Shown: positions 26,018 through 34,189, counted from the stretch's first letter. The stretch is DNA of 64,000 nt from Caballeronia fortuita (GCF_001544835.2 NZ_FCNX02000013.1:124001-188000), one strand, 5' to 3'. The notes: generated from the letters alone by a model not told the origin. Program-made: numbers and translations.

Positions 26018-27352
26018 ATGGAACGCATCGACGAATTCCTGCGCAAGCACCGCATTACCGAGATCGAAGCGATCATTCCCGACATGGCCGGCACCGCGCG
26101 CGGCAAGATCATTCCGCGCAGCAAGTTCGAATCGGGCGAATCGATGCGCCTGCCGCAAGCCGTGATGATCCAGACCGTGACGGGCGACTATCCCGTCGAT
26201 GGCAGCTTCACCGGCGTCACCGATCCCGACATGATCTGCGTGCCCGATCCCGCGACGATCCGCCTGATTCCGTGGGCCACCGATCCGACCGCGCAAGTCA
26301 TCCACGACTGCGTGCATTTCGACGGCACGCCGGTCGCCATTTCACCGCGCCGCGTGCTGCGGCAAGTGCTGCAGAAATACGCGGACAAGGGCTGGCGGCC
26401 CGTGGTCGCGCCCGAGCTCGAGTTCTTTCTCGTCGACATGAATCGCGATCCCGATCTGCCGTTGCAGCCGCCCGTCGGCAGAACCGGCCGCGCGGAAACC
26501 GGACGCCAGGCGTATTCGATCGATGCGGTCAACGAGTTCGATCCGCTCTTCGAAGACATCTACGAATACTGCGAGGTGCAGGAGCTCGAAGTCGATACGC
26601 TGATTCACGAAGTCGGCGCGGCGCAGATGGAGATCAACTTCATGCACGGCGACCCGCTCAATCTCGCGGATCGCGTGTTTCTCTTCAAGCGCACCGTGCG
26701 CGAGGCTGCGCTGCGCCACAAGATGTACGCGACCTTCATGGCCAAGCCGATGGAGAACGAGCCGGGCTCGGCGATGCACGTGCATCAGAGCGTCGTCGAT
26801 GAAGAGACCGGGCGCAATCTCTTCGCGGGCCGCGACGATGAACCGACCGGACTCTTTCATAGCTATATCGCCGGCTTGCAGAAGTACACGCCCGCGCTCA
26901 TGCCGATCTTCGCGCCTTACATCAATTCGTATCGCAGGCTGTCGCGCTTCATGGCCGCGCCGATCAACGTGCAATGGGGCTATGACAACCGCACGGTCGG
27001 CTTTCGCGTGCCGCATGCGTCGGCGCAGGCAAGGCGCATCGAGAATCGCATTCCGGGTGTCGACTGCAATCCGTATCTCGCGATCGCCGCCACGCTCGCG
27101 GCTGGCTATCTCGGCATGACGCAGCATCTAGAACCGACCGGGCCGCTCGCGAGCGACGGCTATCGCGAGCCTTATCAGTTGCCGCGCAACCTCGACGAAG
27201 GACTCACGCTGATGGGCGCGTGCGAGCCGCTCGCAGGCATGCTGGGCGAGAAGTTCGTGCGGGCGTATCTCGCGTTGAAGGAAACCGAATACGAGGCGTT
27301 CTTTCGCGTGATCAGTTCGTGGGAACGCAAGCATCTGCTGCTGCACGTTTGA
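26018..27352 (+). CDS. Glutamine synthetase-family gamma-glutamylpolyamine synthetase (PuuA-like)
   Basis: A 444-aa ligase of the GS fold that probably joins glutamate to a polyamine or other amine using ATP, as PuuA does in putrescine use. Seen: an N-terminal beta-grasp region (ITEIEAIIPDMAGTARGKII), metal-binding APELEFFLVD, the motif VGAAQMEINFMHGDPL, ATFMAKPMENEPGSAMHVHQ with the ATP-site His, and the NRTVGFRVP and ENRIPGVDCNPYLAIAA segments. The Tyr-adenylylation loop of housekeeping GlnA is absent and length is typical of PuuA-type enzymes. I chose ATG at 26018, where the conserved N-terminus begins. The aminotransferase gene follows 15 bases later. Confidence 0.88.
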   Translation: MERIDEFLRKHRITEIEAIIPDMAGTARGKIIPRSKFESGESMRLPQAVMIQTVTGDYPVDGSFTGVTDPDMICVPDPATIRLIPWATDPTAQVIHDCVHFDGTPVAISPRRVLRQVLQKYADKGWRPVVAPELEFFLVDMNRDPDLPLQPPVGRTGRAETGRQAYSIDAVNEFDPLFEDIYEYCEVQELEVDTLIHEVGAAQMEINFMHGDPLNLADRVFLFKRTVREAALRHKMYATFMAKPMENEPGSAMHVHQSVVDEETGRNLFAGRDDEPTGLFHSYIAGLQKYTPALMPIFAPYINSYRRLSRFMAAPINVQWGYDNRTVGFRVPHASAQARRIENRIPGVDCNPYLAIAATLAAGYLGMTQHLEPTGPLASDGYREPYQLPRNLDEGLTLMGACEPLAGMLGEKFVRAYLALKETEYEAFFRVISSWERKHLLLHV

Positions 27353-27367
27353 AAAGGAGACGACGAC

Positions 27368-28732
27368 ATGAACGATCGAATCGATTCGACGGCGCATTAC
27401 CGCGCGCTCGACGCCGCGCATCATCTGCATCCTTTTTCCGACATGGACACGCTCAATCGCGCGGGCAGCCGCGTGATCGTGAAGGCCGAAGGCGTGTATC
27501 TGTGGGATTCGGAGGGATCGCGCATCATCGACGGCATGGCGGGACTGTGGTGCGTCAACGTCGGCTATGGACGGCGCGAACTCGTCGATGCCGCATCGAG
27601 GCAGATGCAGGAACTGCCGTACTACAACACGTTCTTCAAGACGACGCATCCGCCGGTAATCGAGTTGTCCGCGATGCTGGCCAACATTCTGCCCGCGCGC
27701 TTCAATCGCTTTCTGTATTGCAACAGCGGCTCCGAAGCCATCGATACGGCGCTGCGCGCGGTGCATCGCTATTGGGCCTTGCAGGGACAGACGAAGAAAC
27801 GCTATGTGATCGCGCGCACGAATGCGTATCACGGCTCGACCATCGCGGGCGCGACGCTCGGCGGCATGAGCTACATGCACGAGCAGATGCCATCGAAGAT
27901 CGCGCATGTCGTGCATATCGATCAGCCATACTGGTTCGGCGAAGGCGGCGCGATGAACAAAGAAGCGTTCGGTCTTGCGCGCGCGCGGCAACTCGAAGCG
28001 AAGATTCTCGAACTCGGCGCGGACAATGTCGCGGCATTCATCGGCGAGCCGTTTCAGGGCGCGGGCGGCGTGATCTTTCCGCCATCGGCTTACTGGCCCG
28101 AAGTCGAACGCATCTGCCGCAAGCACGATGTGCTTCTGATCGCCGACGAAGTGATCGGCGGATTCGGGCGCACGGGCGAATGGTTCGCGCACGAGCACTT
28201 CGGTTTCGAGCCCGCTGTCATCACGATGGCAAAAGGTCTGACGAGCGGCTACGTGCCGATGGGCGCGGTCGCGCTGTCCGATCGCATCGCGGAAACCATC
28301 GTGCAAGGGGGCGAGTTCGCTCACGGCTTCACGTATTCCGGGCATCCGGTCGCGGCGGCGGTGGCGCTCGCGAATCTGAAGTTGTTGCGCGACGAGGGCA
28401 TCGTCGCGCGTGTGAAGAAGGATGCGGGGCCCTACTTTCAGCGGCGCTTGCACGATGCGCTGGGCGACCATCCGATCGTCGGTGAGATCGCGGGCGCGGG
28501 GCTCGTCGCGGGCATTCAACTTGCCGAAGATCGCGCGACGAGAAAGCGCTTCATCAATGGCGATGACATTGCCGATATGTGCCGCGATTGCTGCTTCGCG
28601 GGCGGTCTCGTGATGCGCGCGAGTCACGATCGCATGGTGCTGTCGCCGCCGCTCGTCGTCACGCATCAAGAGATCGACGAGATCGTCGACAAGGCAAAAG
28701 CCGCGCTCGATGCAACCGCGCGCGCATTATGA
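27368..28732 (+). CDS. Class III (omega) aminotransferase, putrescine/polyamine type
   Basis: A 454-aa PLP enzyme transferring an amino group from an amine or omega-amino acid to pyruvate or another keto acid. Seen: HPFSDMDTLNRAGSRVIVKA, GLWCVNVGYGRRELVDAA, NSGSEAIDTALRAVHRYW, AYHGSTIAGATLGGMSYMHE, the PLP-binding Asp in LLIADEVIGGFGRTGEWFA, and the Schiff-base Lys289 in TMAKGLTSGYVPMGA. The pattern resembles SpuC-type putrescine-pyruvate aminotransferases. An AAGGAG site precedes the ATG. It is co-transcribed with the gamma-glutamylpolyamine synthetase gene. Confidence 0.9.
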   Translation: MNDRIDSTAHYRALDAAHHLHPFSDMDTLNRAGSRVIVKAEGVYLWDSEGSRIIDGMAGLWCVNVGYGRRELVDAASRQMQELPYYNTFFKTTHPPVIELSAMLANILPARFNRFLYCNSGSEAIDTALRAVHRYWALQGQTKKRYVIARTNAYHGSTIAGATLGGMSYMHEQMPSKIAHVVHIDQPYWFGEGGAMNKEAFGLARARQLEAKILELGADNVAAFIGEPFQGAGGVIFPPSAYWPEVERICRKHDVLLIADEVIGGFGRTGEWFAHEHFGFEPAVITMAKGLTSGYVPMGAVALSDRIAETIVQGGEFAHGFTYSGHPVAAAVALANLKLLRDEGIVARVKKDAGPYFQRRLHDALGDHPIVGEIAGAGLVAGIQLAEDRATRKRFINGDDIADMCRDCCFAGGLVMRASHDRMVLSPPLVVTHQEIDEIVDKAKAALDATARAL

Positions 28733-28746
28733 GGGATGCGCCGCGA

Positions 28747-29394
28747 TCAGATGCCGTTCTCGACCATATCGAGCAGACGCGCGGCGAGCGGCTCGATCTG
28801 CGTGCGCTTCAAACCCTGCAACGGGCCTTCGATGACCAGCAGCGCGAAGCCATGCACCGCGCTCCATGCGAGATATTCGGCGTTGAGCCTGCGTTTCGCA
28901 TCGAGCGCGCCCGCCTCGACCATCTCGTCGAGCGCGCGGCTCAGCAACTGAAACGGATCGAGTCCGCCCGGACCTTCGCCGTAGTGCCCCTCGTGCTCGG
29001 CCCATTCCGCCTGCGGCGCGGCGAACGCCGTGCGAAACAATCCCGTTTCCGTTTGCGCGAAACGCAGATACCCCGTGCCGATGGCGCGCAATCCGGCGCG
29101 CGCCGCATCCGCGCGACGGCGCTTTTTGGGGCGCGACGCGAGTTCCTCTTCCATCGCCTGCGCGACGAACGAGAGCGCCGCCGAACGCACCGCCGATAGC
29201 AATTCCTGACGGCTCTCGAAATGACGATAGGCCGCGTTCGGCACGACGCCCGCGCGCCGCGTCGCCTCGCGCAAGACGATCGCGTCGGGTCCGCCCTCGC
29301 GTGCGAGTTCGATGCCCGCGTCGATCAGCGCACGACGAAGATCGCCATGCCGATAGGTGCTGCGCGGCTTGCCATTGGTCATTCCGCTTGCCAT
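28747..29394 (-). CDS. TetR-family regulator with WHG-type C-terminal domain
   Basis: A 215-aa repressor-like protein. Seen: an N-terminal HTH (YRHGDLRRALIDAGIELARE, then VLREATRRAGVVPNAAYRHF, about residues 12-60) and a C-terminal ligand domain ending in AWSAVHGFALLVIEGPLQGL, the WHG-type signature. I chose ATG at 29394; ATG at 29382 and an upstream in-frame codon at 29433, inside the operator region, are alternatives, and no start has a strong ribosome site. It is convergent with the aminotransferase gene and divergent from the SnoaL-like gene; two palindromic operators lie between them. Confidence 0.87.
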   Translation of the reverse strand: MASGMTNGKPRSTYRHGDLRRALIDAGIELAREGGPDAIVLREATRRAGVVPNAAYRHFESRQELLSAVRSAALSFVAQAMEEELASRPKKRRRADAARAGLRAIGTGYLRFAQTETGLFRTAFAAPQAEWAEHEGHYGEGPGGLDPFQLLSRALDEMVEAGALDAKRRLNAEYLAWSAVHGFALLVIEGPLQGLKRTQIEPLAARLLDMVENGI

Positions 29395-29418
29395 GTCGAT
29401 TCGTGGGGCTTTCCTTAT

Positions 29419-29433
29419 GTGGACACTGTCCAT
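29419..29433. promoter_or_regulatory. Palindromic operator 1 in the TetR intergenic region
   Basis: GTGGACACTGTCCAT contains the perfect inverted repeat TGGACA-C-TGTCCA. It matches operator 2 at 11 of 15 positions, with centres 32 bp apart, about three helical turns. It is probably bound by the adjacent TetR protein. Confidence 0.6.
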
Positions 29434-29450
29434 TATCTCTGCTACTTTTT

Positions 29451-29465
29451 GTGGACGGTGTACAC
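29451..29465. promoter_or_regulatory. Palindromic operator 2 in the TetR intergenic region
   Basis: GTGGACGGTGTACAC, an imperfect palindrome (GTGGAC against GTACAC) and a direct copy of operator 1 with four changes. It lies between the divergent TetR and SnoaL-like genes. Confidence 0.55.
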
Positions 29466-29543
29466 AACAAAAAAATAGTTATCTATCGTTGTCTGCCGTT
29501 GCTTTGTCACGACGCGGCGGCATCCTTCGCAAAGGAGGTTTGC

Positions 29544-29975
29544 ATGACCGAGGCGAATGATCGTAAGGATGAGCCAGGCGAGATCGCGCGCCTTCGCGCG
29601 CTGATCGAAGCGTGGCGGCAGGCGGTGCTCGCAAAAGACGTCGATGCACTCGTCAGTCATTACGCCGCCGATGTGGTGGTGTTCGATGTCGTGCCGCCCG
29701 CGTCGATCCGCGGCGTCGCGCAGTATCGCGAGAACTGGCGGCGCTGGTTCGACAGCATGAAAGGCCTGCTCACGTTCGAGATGCGGGATGTGGAAGTCGC
29801 CACGAGCGGCGATCTGGCTTATGCGCACTCCGTCAATCGCGTCGCCGTGGGCGAGCAGGAGGACATCGTGCGCGCGACCGTGTGCTTCAGGAAGATCGAT
29901 GGCGACTGGCGTGTCGTGCATGAACACGCATCGGTGCCGCTCATGATGGATATGGACCCCGACGAAACGTCATAA
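29544..29975 (+). CDS. SnoaL-like/ketosteroid isomerase-fold protein
   Basis: A 143-aa protein of the NTF2-like superfamily. Seen: IARLRALIEAWRQAVLAKDV then DALVSHYAADVVVFDVVPPA, the fold's N-terminal helices and first strand, and the C-terminal strand pair TVCFRKIDGDWRVVHEHASV. It has a very strong AAAGGAGG ribosome site. The function could be an isomerase, a hydrolase or ligand binding; the sequence does not decide. It is divergent from the TetR gene, whose tandem operators lie in its promoter region, so it is the likely TetR target. A VOC protein gene follows 15 bases downstream in the same direction. Confidence 0.82.
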   Translation: MTEANDRKDEPGEIARLRALIEAWRQAVLAKDVDALVSHYAADVVVFDVVPPASIRGVAQYRENWRRWFDSMKGLLTFEMRDVEVATSGDLAYAHSVNRVAVGEQEDIVRATVCFRKIDGDWRVVHEHASVPLMMDMDPDETS

Positions 29976-29990
29976 CCCCAAGGAGCAGAC

Positions 29991-30434
29991 ATGCAAGTGC
30001 AACCCTATCTGTTTTTCGAAGGCCGCTGCGAAGAAGCGATCACGTTTTATCGCGAGAGCCTGGGCGCGCAGGTCGTCATGACGATGCGCTACAGCGAAAA
30101 CCCCGAAGCCGCCAAGGCCGAAACGGCCAGCGGCTGCGGCATTCCGCCGGGATCGGAAAACAAGATCATGCATGCGGCCCTCACCATTGGCGATTCCATG
30201 GTGATGGCTTCCGACGGCATGTGCAGCGGCACGCCCGAGTTCAAGGGCGTCTCGCTTTCGCTGACGGCCAACGACGAACAGCAGGCGGAGAAATTCTTCA
30301 GCGCCCTGTCCAACGGCGGACAAGTGCAGATGCCGATGACGCAAACCTTCTTCGCCAGGCGCTTCGGCATGGTGTCCGACAAGTTCGGCGTGACGTGGAT
30401 GGTCCTCGGCGGCGTCGAGGGCAAGCCGCAGTAA
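29991..30434 (+). CDS. VOC-superfamily (PhnB/glyoxalase-like) protein
   Basis: A 147-aa small vicinal-oxygen-chelate fold protein of the PhnB/3-demethylubiquinone type. Seen: the start MQVQPYLFFEGRCEEAITFY, GSENKIMHAALTIGDSMVMA, and the C-terminal RRFGMVSDKFGVTWMVLGG, which match this subfamily. Some metal ligands of true glyoxalases appear missing, as is usual in PhnB-like members, so the reaction is unknown. An AAGGAG site precedes the ATG. It is co-oriented with the SnoaL-like gene 15 bases upstream and is probably in the same TetR-controlled transcript. Confidence 0.85.
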   Translation: MQVQPYLFFEGRCEEAITFYRESLGAQVVMTMRYSENPEAAKAETASGCGIPPGSENKIMHAALTIGDSMVMASDGMCSGTPEFKGVSLSLTANDEQQAEKFFSALSNGGQVQMPMTQTFFARRFGMVSDKFGVTWMVLGGVEGKPQ

Positions 30435-30446
30435 GTATGTGGTGAT

Positions 30447-30459
30447 CGTTCAATGAACG
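30447..30459. promoter_or_regulatory. Short perfect palindrome before the 67-aa gene
   Basis: CGTTCA-A-TGAACG, 6-bp arms around one base, in the 80-base gap between the VOC gene and the small hydrophilic protein gene. It could be an operator; no regulator is implied by the sequence. Confidence 0.3.
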
Positions 30460-30517
30460 TCTGGCTGGAACGATGCTTGCGCGCCTTTCATCGCATCAAT
30501 TCGATAGGAGAGGCGAC

Positions 30518-30721
30518 ATGAGCAACTACGCCGGACGTTCACAGGAAGAGCGCATCGAGCAGCGCAAGGGCAACAAACAGACGTCGCAGGAACAGCCGGG
30601 CGGATCGATGGCGGAGCCCGGCACGCAACCGGACAAGGATCACAGCAGCGGCGTGCTGAGCGAAGAAGGCAAAGAGGCGTGGCGAACGGGTTCAGGCATC
30701 GACGGCGGCGGAAAGACCTGA
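30518..30721 (+). CDS. Small hydrophilic protein of unknown function
   Basis: A 67-aa protein, rich in Gly, Gln, Glu and Lys, with no hydrophobic segment, resembling small stress-induced disordered proteins (SQEERIEQRKGNKQTSQEQP, then GVLSEEGKEAWRTGSGIDGG). The ATG has a good AGGAGAGG site. I know no named family for it with confidence. It stands alone between the VOC gene and folE. Confidence 0.65.
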   Translation: MSNYAGRSQEERIEQRKGNKQTSQEQPGGSMAEPGTQPDKDHSSGVLSEEGKEAWRTGSGIDGGGKT

Positions 30722-30811
30722 CACCGGTATCGACCTTCCGAAACGTGAAACAATGGCGGGGTGCCAACATGCACTGAACGTACTACTTGCACCTTGACTC
30801 AGGAGCTTTCG

Positions 30812-31462
30812 ATGAGCGCCCCGCGCAAAAACCATCTTACAGGCTCGGACATGCCTGCTGAACAAGCCGATCGTCCGACCCGCGAGGAAGCCGAAGCCGC
30901 CGTGCGCGTGTTGTTGCGCTGGGCCGGCGACGATCCCGCCCGCGAAGGTCTGCTCGACACGCCGGGCCGCGTCGTGCGCGCATATGAGGAGTTCTTCGCG
31001 GGCTACACGCAGAATCCGCACGACATTCTCGCCCGCACGTTTTCGGAAGTGCAAGGCTACGACGAGATGATCGTATTGAAGGACATCCGCTTCGAAAGCT
31101 ACTGCGAGCATCACATGGTGCCGATCATCGGCCGCGCGCACGTCGCTTATTTGCCGAACAAACGCGTGGTCGGCATCTCGAAGCTCGCGCGCCTGGTCGA
31201 TGCCTTTGCAAAGCGTTTGCAGATTCAGGAGAAGATGACCGCGCAGATCGCCGATACGCTCGATGAAGTGTTGCAGCCGCTCGGCGTCGGCGTGATTCTC
31301 GAAGCCGCGCATCAGTGCATGTCGACGCGCGGCGTGCATAAGGCGGGCGTGTCGATGGTCACGTCGCGCATGCTCGGATCGTTCCGCGACGACCCGTCGA
31401 CGCGCCGCGAGTTTCTCGCCATCGTCGGCAATCAGAATGCGTTCAGTGTGTCGAACACCTGA
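30812..31462 (+). CDS. folE: GTP cyclohydrolase I (FolE)
   Basis: A 216-aa enzyme converting GTP to 7,8-dihydroneopterin triphosphate, the first step of folate and pterin synthesis. Seen: LLDTPGRVVRAYEEFFAGY, the zinc/active-site motif SYCEHHMVPIIGRAHVAYLP, VVGISKLARLVDAFAKRLQI then QEKMTAQI, and AHQCMSTRGVHKAGVSMVTS with the second zinc Cys. Length is typical of the type IA enzyme. AGGAG precedes the ATG at 30812; an upstream ATG in the same frame lacks a ribosome site. A strong bidirectional terminator follows. Confidence 0.95.
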   Translation: MSAPRKNHLTGSDMPAEQADRPTREEAEAAVRVLLRWAGDDPAREGLLDTPGRVVRAYEEFFAGYTQNPHDILARTFSEVQGYDEMIVLKDIRFESYCEHHMVPIIGRAHVAYLPNKRVVGISKLARLVDAFAKRLQIQEKMTAQIADTLDEVLQPLGVGVILEAAHQCMSTRGVHKAGVSMVTSRMLGSFRDDPSTRREFLAIVGNQNAFSVSNT

Positions 31463-31492
31463 CGCCGCACTTTCATACTCGCACGCAAAAAC

Positions 31493-31514
31493 GAAAGGGC
31501 CTCGCGGCCCTTTC
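31493..31514. terminator. Bidirectional rho-independent terminator
   Basis: GAAAGGGCC-TCGC-GGCCCTTTC, a 9-bp stem with a 4-base loop, flanked by A-rich sequence on the left and TTCGTT on the right. It lies between convergent folE (plus) and the serine acetyltransferase gene (minus), ending 5 bases before the latter. Confidence 0.85.
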
Positions 31515-31519
31515 TTCGT

Positions 31520-32518
31520 TCATGCGCCGAAGCCGTTGCCCGGCGCTTCCGCTCCACTGCCCTCGCGTATCTTGCCCTGCGATACGTTGCTGCCCGGCGG
31601 CACGCTATGCGTGAGCCACACGTTGCCGCCGATCACCGAGCCTTTGCCGATGGTCACGCGCCCGAGAATCGTCGCGCCCGCGTAGATGACGACGTCGTCC
31701 TCGACGATCGGATGGCGCGCGTTGCCCTTGACGAGCGCGCCGTCGCTCGTCGAAGGAAAGCTCTTCGCGCCGAGCGTCACGGCCTGATAGACGCGCACAT
31801 GCTGTCCGATCACCGCCGTCTCGCCGATCACGACGCCCGTGCCGTGATCGATGAAGAAGCTCGGTCCGATGGTCGCGCCCGGATGAATGTCGATGCCCGT
31901 CAGCGAATGCGCGATCTCGTTGATGAAACGCGCGAGCAAGGGCACGCCGAGCTTGTGCAACGCATGCGCGAGACGATGATGCGTCATCGCCCATACGCCG
32001 GGATAGCACAACAGGATTTCGGTGATGTGCTGCGCGGCGGGGTCGCCCGTGAATGCAGCCTGGATGTCGCTCACGAGCAGCGCCCGGATGTGCGGCAATT
32101 GCACGCCGAGCTCACGCGCGATCGAAAAGGCTTGCGCGGAAAGATCGGCCTCGCTCGTATCGCGATGCTCCGGCAAAAAGCGCAGCGCGCGGCGAATCTG
32201 CTCTTGCAGCAAGCGCAGATTGGTTTCGAGCGTCTGGCCCACGTAGTAGTCGACGCTTTCGTCGGTCAGATCGGGTGTGCCGTAATGCGTCGGAAAGAGG
32301 GCGGAACGCAGCCCATTGACGATCCTGACGATCGCCTCGCGCGAGGGCAGCTCACGTATGCCGAGCGGATGCCGCGTGCGATGCAGTTCTTCGCGTGACG
32401 CGCGCAAGTCCGCGACGATGCGGGCAAGGCCCCATTCCGGCGTGTCGCGCGGGGTATCGCGGGAGAGTTCGAGCGGCGGTACGGCGCCAATTCTGGACGT
32501 GTTCTGCATGTCGGCCAT
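31520..32518 (-). CDS. Serine O-acetyltransferase, EpsC type
   Basis: A 332-aa enzyme making O-acetylserine from serine and acetyl-CoA, the cysteine precursor. Seen: a helical N-terminal domain, then left-handed beta-helix hexapeptide repeats: DIHPGATIGPSFFIDHGTGV, VIGETAVIGQHVRVYQAVTL, HPIVEDDVVIYAGATILGRV, TIGKGSVIGGNVWLTHSVPP, ending in the Gly/Ser-rich tail NVSQGKIREGSG. It is longer than CysE, as in the EpsC branch. I chose ATG at 32518; ATG at 32509 is possible, and neither has a strong ribosome site. Confidence 0.9.
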   Translation of the reverse strand: MADMQNTSRIGAVPPLELSRDTPRDTPEWGLARIVADLRASREELHRTRHPLGIRELPSREAIVRIVNGLRSALFPTHYGTPDLTDESVDYYVGQTLETNLRLLQEQIRRALRFLPEHRDTSEADLSAQAFSIARELGVQLPHIRALLVSDIQAAFTGDPAAQHITEILLCYPGVWAMTHHRLAHALHKLGVPLLARFINEIAHSLTGIDIHPGATIGPSFFIDHGTGVVIGETAVIGQHVRVYQAVTLGAKSFPSTSDGALVKGNARHPIVEDDVVIYAGATILGRVTIGKGSVIGGNVWLTHSVPPGSNVSQGKIREGSGAEAPGNGFGA

Positions 32519-32643
32519 GATGCAAGGGAAGCGGCCGCCGTGCCTTGCACGACGGATCAAACCTCAAGGGTAACCGGTTTTGCACAAGCCTGCCGCACGG
32601 CGGCGCGCCTACATGTGTTGCCGAGGTTTCATCGGACAAACGC

Positions 32644-32877
32644 TCAGACGGTGACGTTGCTTGCATCGATCCAGCGGACCGCCCAGTCGCGCGCATGCGC
32701 GATGGCTTCGGTCTCGTTGCGGAATCGCAAGTCCGAAGGAAAGAAGCGGTTCGCGACGAGCTCGCCATCGCTCGATCGCGAGATCACCACGTACGGCTGG
32801 TAGCTGCCATCTCCGGCCCGGGCGGGCGCGCAGTTTAGAAGGTAGCCTCGATGTGAAAAGGCTGCATCGTGTTGCAT
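32644..32877 (-). CDS. Conserved small protein of unknown function
   Basis: A 77-aa soluble protein (MQHDAAFSHRGYLLNCAPAR then AGDGSYQPYVVISRSSDGEL and EAIAHARDWAVRWIDASN). It reads like a compact alpha/beta domain recurring in Burkholderiaceae next to stress or cold-shock genes, but I assign no function. The ATG at 32877 has an AGGTG site 5-6 bases upstream. It is convergent with nothing and is followed by the serine acetyltransferase gene on the same strand after a gap of about 125 bases. Confidence 0.7.
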   Translation of the reverse strand: MQHDAAFSHRGYLLNCAPARAGDGSYQPYVVISRSSDGELVANRFFPSDLRFRNETEAIAHARDWAVRWIDASNVTV

Positions 32878-33158
32878 GAGTCACCTGTGTGAAAGTGCCC
32901 TGCTCGTTCGAATCGCATTGCTTTCTTCGACGGCAAGACGACGCGCCCTCCTGCTCGCTTACGTCGCGCCAGTTGCGCTTTGCCGTCGACAGGTTCCAAA
33001 TAATACTTGCAGGAAATCCGCTTGGGGCTGAAAAAAAAGCCTGAAATTAAGTCATCCATGAAGGCGCCCACAGGCCAAGGCTCGCGGTTCCGTCGCCAAA
33101 TAGCCGGAACGAGTTTTGCGTACGAGTCCTGTCAGTTCAGTTCTTTTGGAGCGATGTG

Positions 33159-33773
33159 ATGAACAACGCAGAAGCGAATCAGCCGCAGGACAAGCAGAAG
33201 GATCAGATCGCCGACAGCCCGATCAAGACGCCCGGCGCCGAGACTGCGCATGTGAAGATGAGCGACGCGGTGACGGCCGCAGCGGGAGGCGAAGCGCATG
33301 CGGGCGCGGGCGCGAAGACGCGAACGGAATCGACGAAGGAAGGCATGCACGTCGGTCCGCAAGGCACGTACGAGAAGCCGCCGCGCGGCGTCGATGTCGC
33401 CAACGACGATGGACTCGACGACACCGTCGACGCCGATTCGAAGAACATCCACGCGCGTCGTGAAGCGGAGATGCGCGCGCGCGAGCCGGACTCCGTCATC
33501 AACTCGAACGCAACGCGCGTGAACTTCGTGCCCGAGCCGGGCGATGGCCTCGGCGGTTTCGACAGCCGTCCTGCTCGCAATGGCGTGTTGCTCGCGCTGG
33601 AGCGCGGCTATCGAATGATCGATCGCGGCATGGTGGCGCCCACGGTGCCCGAGGTCGAAGACAAGGTGCGTTTCGAAGGACGCGACGCGCACGGCAATAC
33701 GCTACGCGGGCGCAAGCACTACGCGCTCAATCATCTGAGGCCGTCGCGATTGTTCGAACTGGAACGCGGCTAA
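33159..33773 (+). CDS. DUF3005-like hydrophilic protein
   Basis: A 204-aa protein, hydrophilic and probably partly disordered in its first half (Gln/Lys/Ala/Glu-rich), with a more conserved second half (DSVINSNATRVNFVPEPGDG, GGFDSRPARNGVLLALERGY, HYALNHLRPSRLFELERG). I associate this pattern with the Burkholderia family DUF3005, with moderate certainty. There is no signal peptide or membrane segment. GTG at 33156 lies one codon earlier; ATG at 33159 is preferred, with GGAG seven bases upstream. A perfect terminator follows 28 bases after the stop. Confidence 0.72.
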   Translation: MNNAEANQPQDKQKDQIADSPIKTPGAETAHVKMSDAVTAAAGGEAHAGAGAKTRTESTKEGMHVGPQGTYEKPPRGVDVANDDGLDDTVDADSKNIHARREAEMRAREPDSVINSNATRVNFVPEPGDGLGGFDSRPARNGVLLALERGYRMIDRGMVAPTVPEVEDKVRFEGRDAHGNTLRGRKHYALNHLRPSRLFELERG

Positions 33774-33801
33774 GCACCACGTCGCCGCGACCCAAAGGTG
33801 G

Positions 33802-33826
33802 AGAGCCGCACGACATGTGCGGCTCT
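33802..33826. terminator. Bidirectional rho-independent terminator
   Basis: AGAGCCGCAC-GACAT-GTGCGGCTCT, a perfect 10-bp stem followed by TTTC. It lies between the DUF3005-like gene (plus) and the small minus-strand gene ending at 33851. Confidence 0.85.
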
Positions 33827-33850
33827 TTTCACTTCAAAAGGCTTTCGGCC

Positions 33851-34006
33851 TTATTTCTTGTCGTCCTTTTCATCGTCTTCGGTTTCGATGCGCGTCACGC
33901 CGCCGGTAGCGGGCGGATCGCTGGCTGGAAACGTGTCTTCCACCGCCTTGTCGAGATCTTCATCGTCGCGTTCCGAATGCGGATGCTGCTCTTTGATGTT
34001 GCTCAT
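33851..34006 (-). CDS. Small acidic protein with FPASDPPA motif
   Basis: A 51-aa acidic protein, MSNIKEQHPHSERDDEDLDK then AVEDTFPASDPPATGGVTRI and an Asp/Glu/Lys tail ending DDKK. The (D/S)xFPASDPP motif recurs in small proteins across Proteobacteria, whose function I do not know. The ATG has GGAG at a good distance (GGAGCCAACC-ATG). It is short enough to be missed by length-filtered gene finders. It shares a terminator with the convergent DUF3005-like gene. Confidence 0.75.
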   Translation of the reverse strand: MSNIKEQHPHSERDDEDLDKAVEDTFPASDPPATGGVTRIETEDDEKDDKK

Positions 34007-34189
34007 GGTTGGCTCCTGTCAGTGTGACGATATGGTCGATGCAATTTGTAAGCAACGTGCGTTCCTCGAGGGCTGGCACGCCGTATGCGCATGCACACGG
34101 CGAACGAAACGCCGCATCGCAGCAATGTGCGATGACCGGCCTAAAACACGACCGCGCAACGCCTAGAATCGATAAAGGGGAAAGACCAG

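Noticed and set aside
23596..26124. A very long minus-strand frame (842 aa) extending the LivHM permease upstream
   Set aside because: The first 200 residues are Arg-rich, unrelated to permeases, and run through the leader of the synthetase operon; the family match begins at 25512.
29301..29543. Upstream extension of the SnoaL-like gene through the TetR gene region
   Set aside because: It crosses both operators and has no ribosome site, whereas the ATG at 29544 has a near-perfect one.
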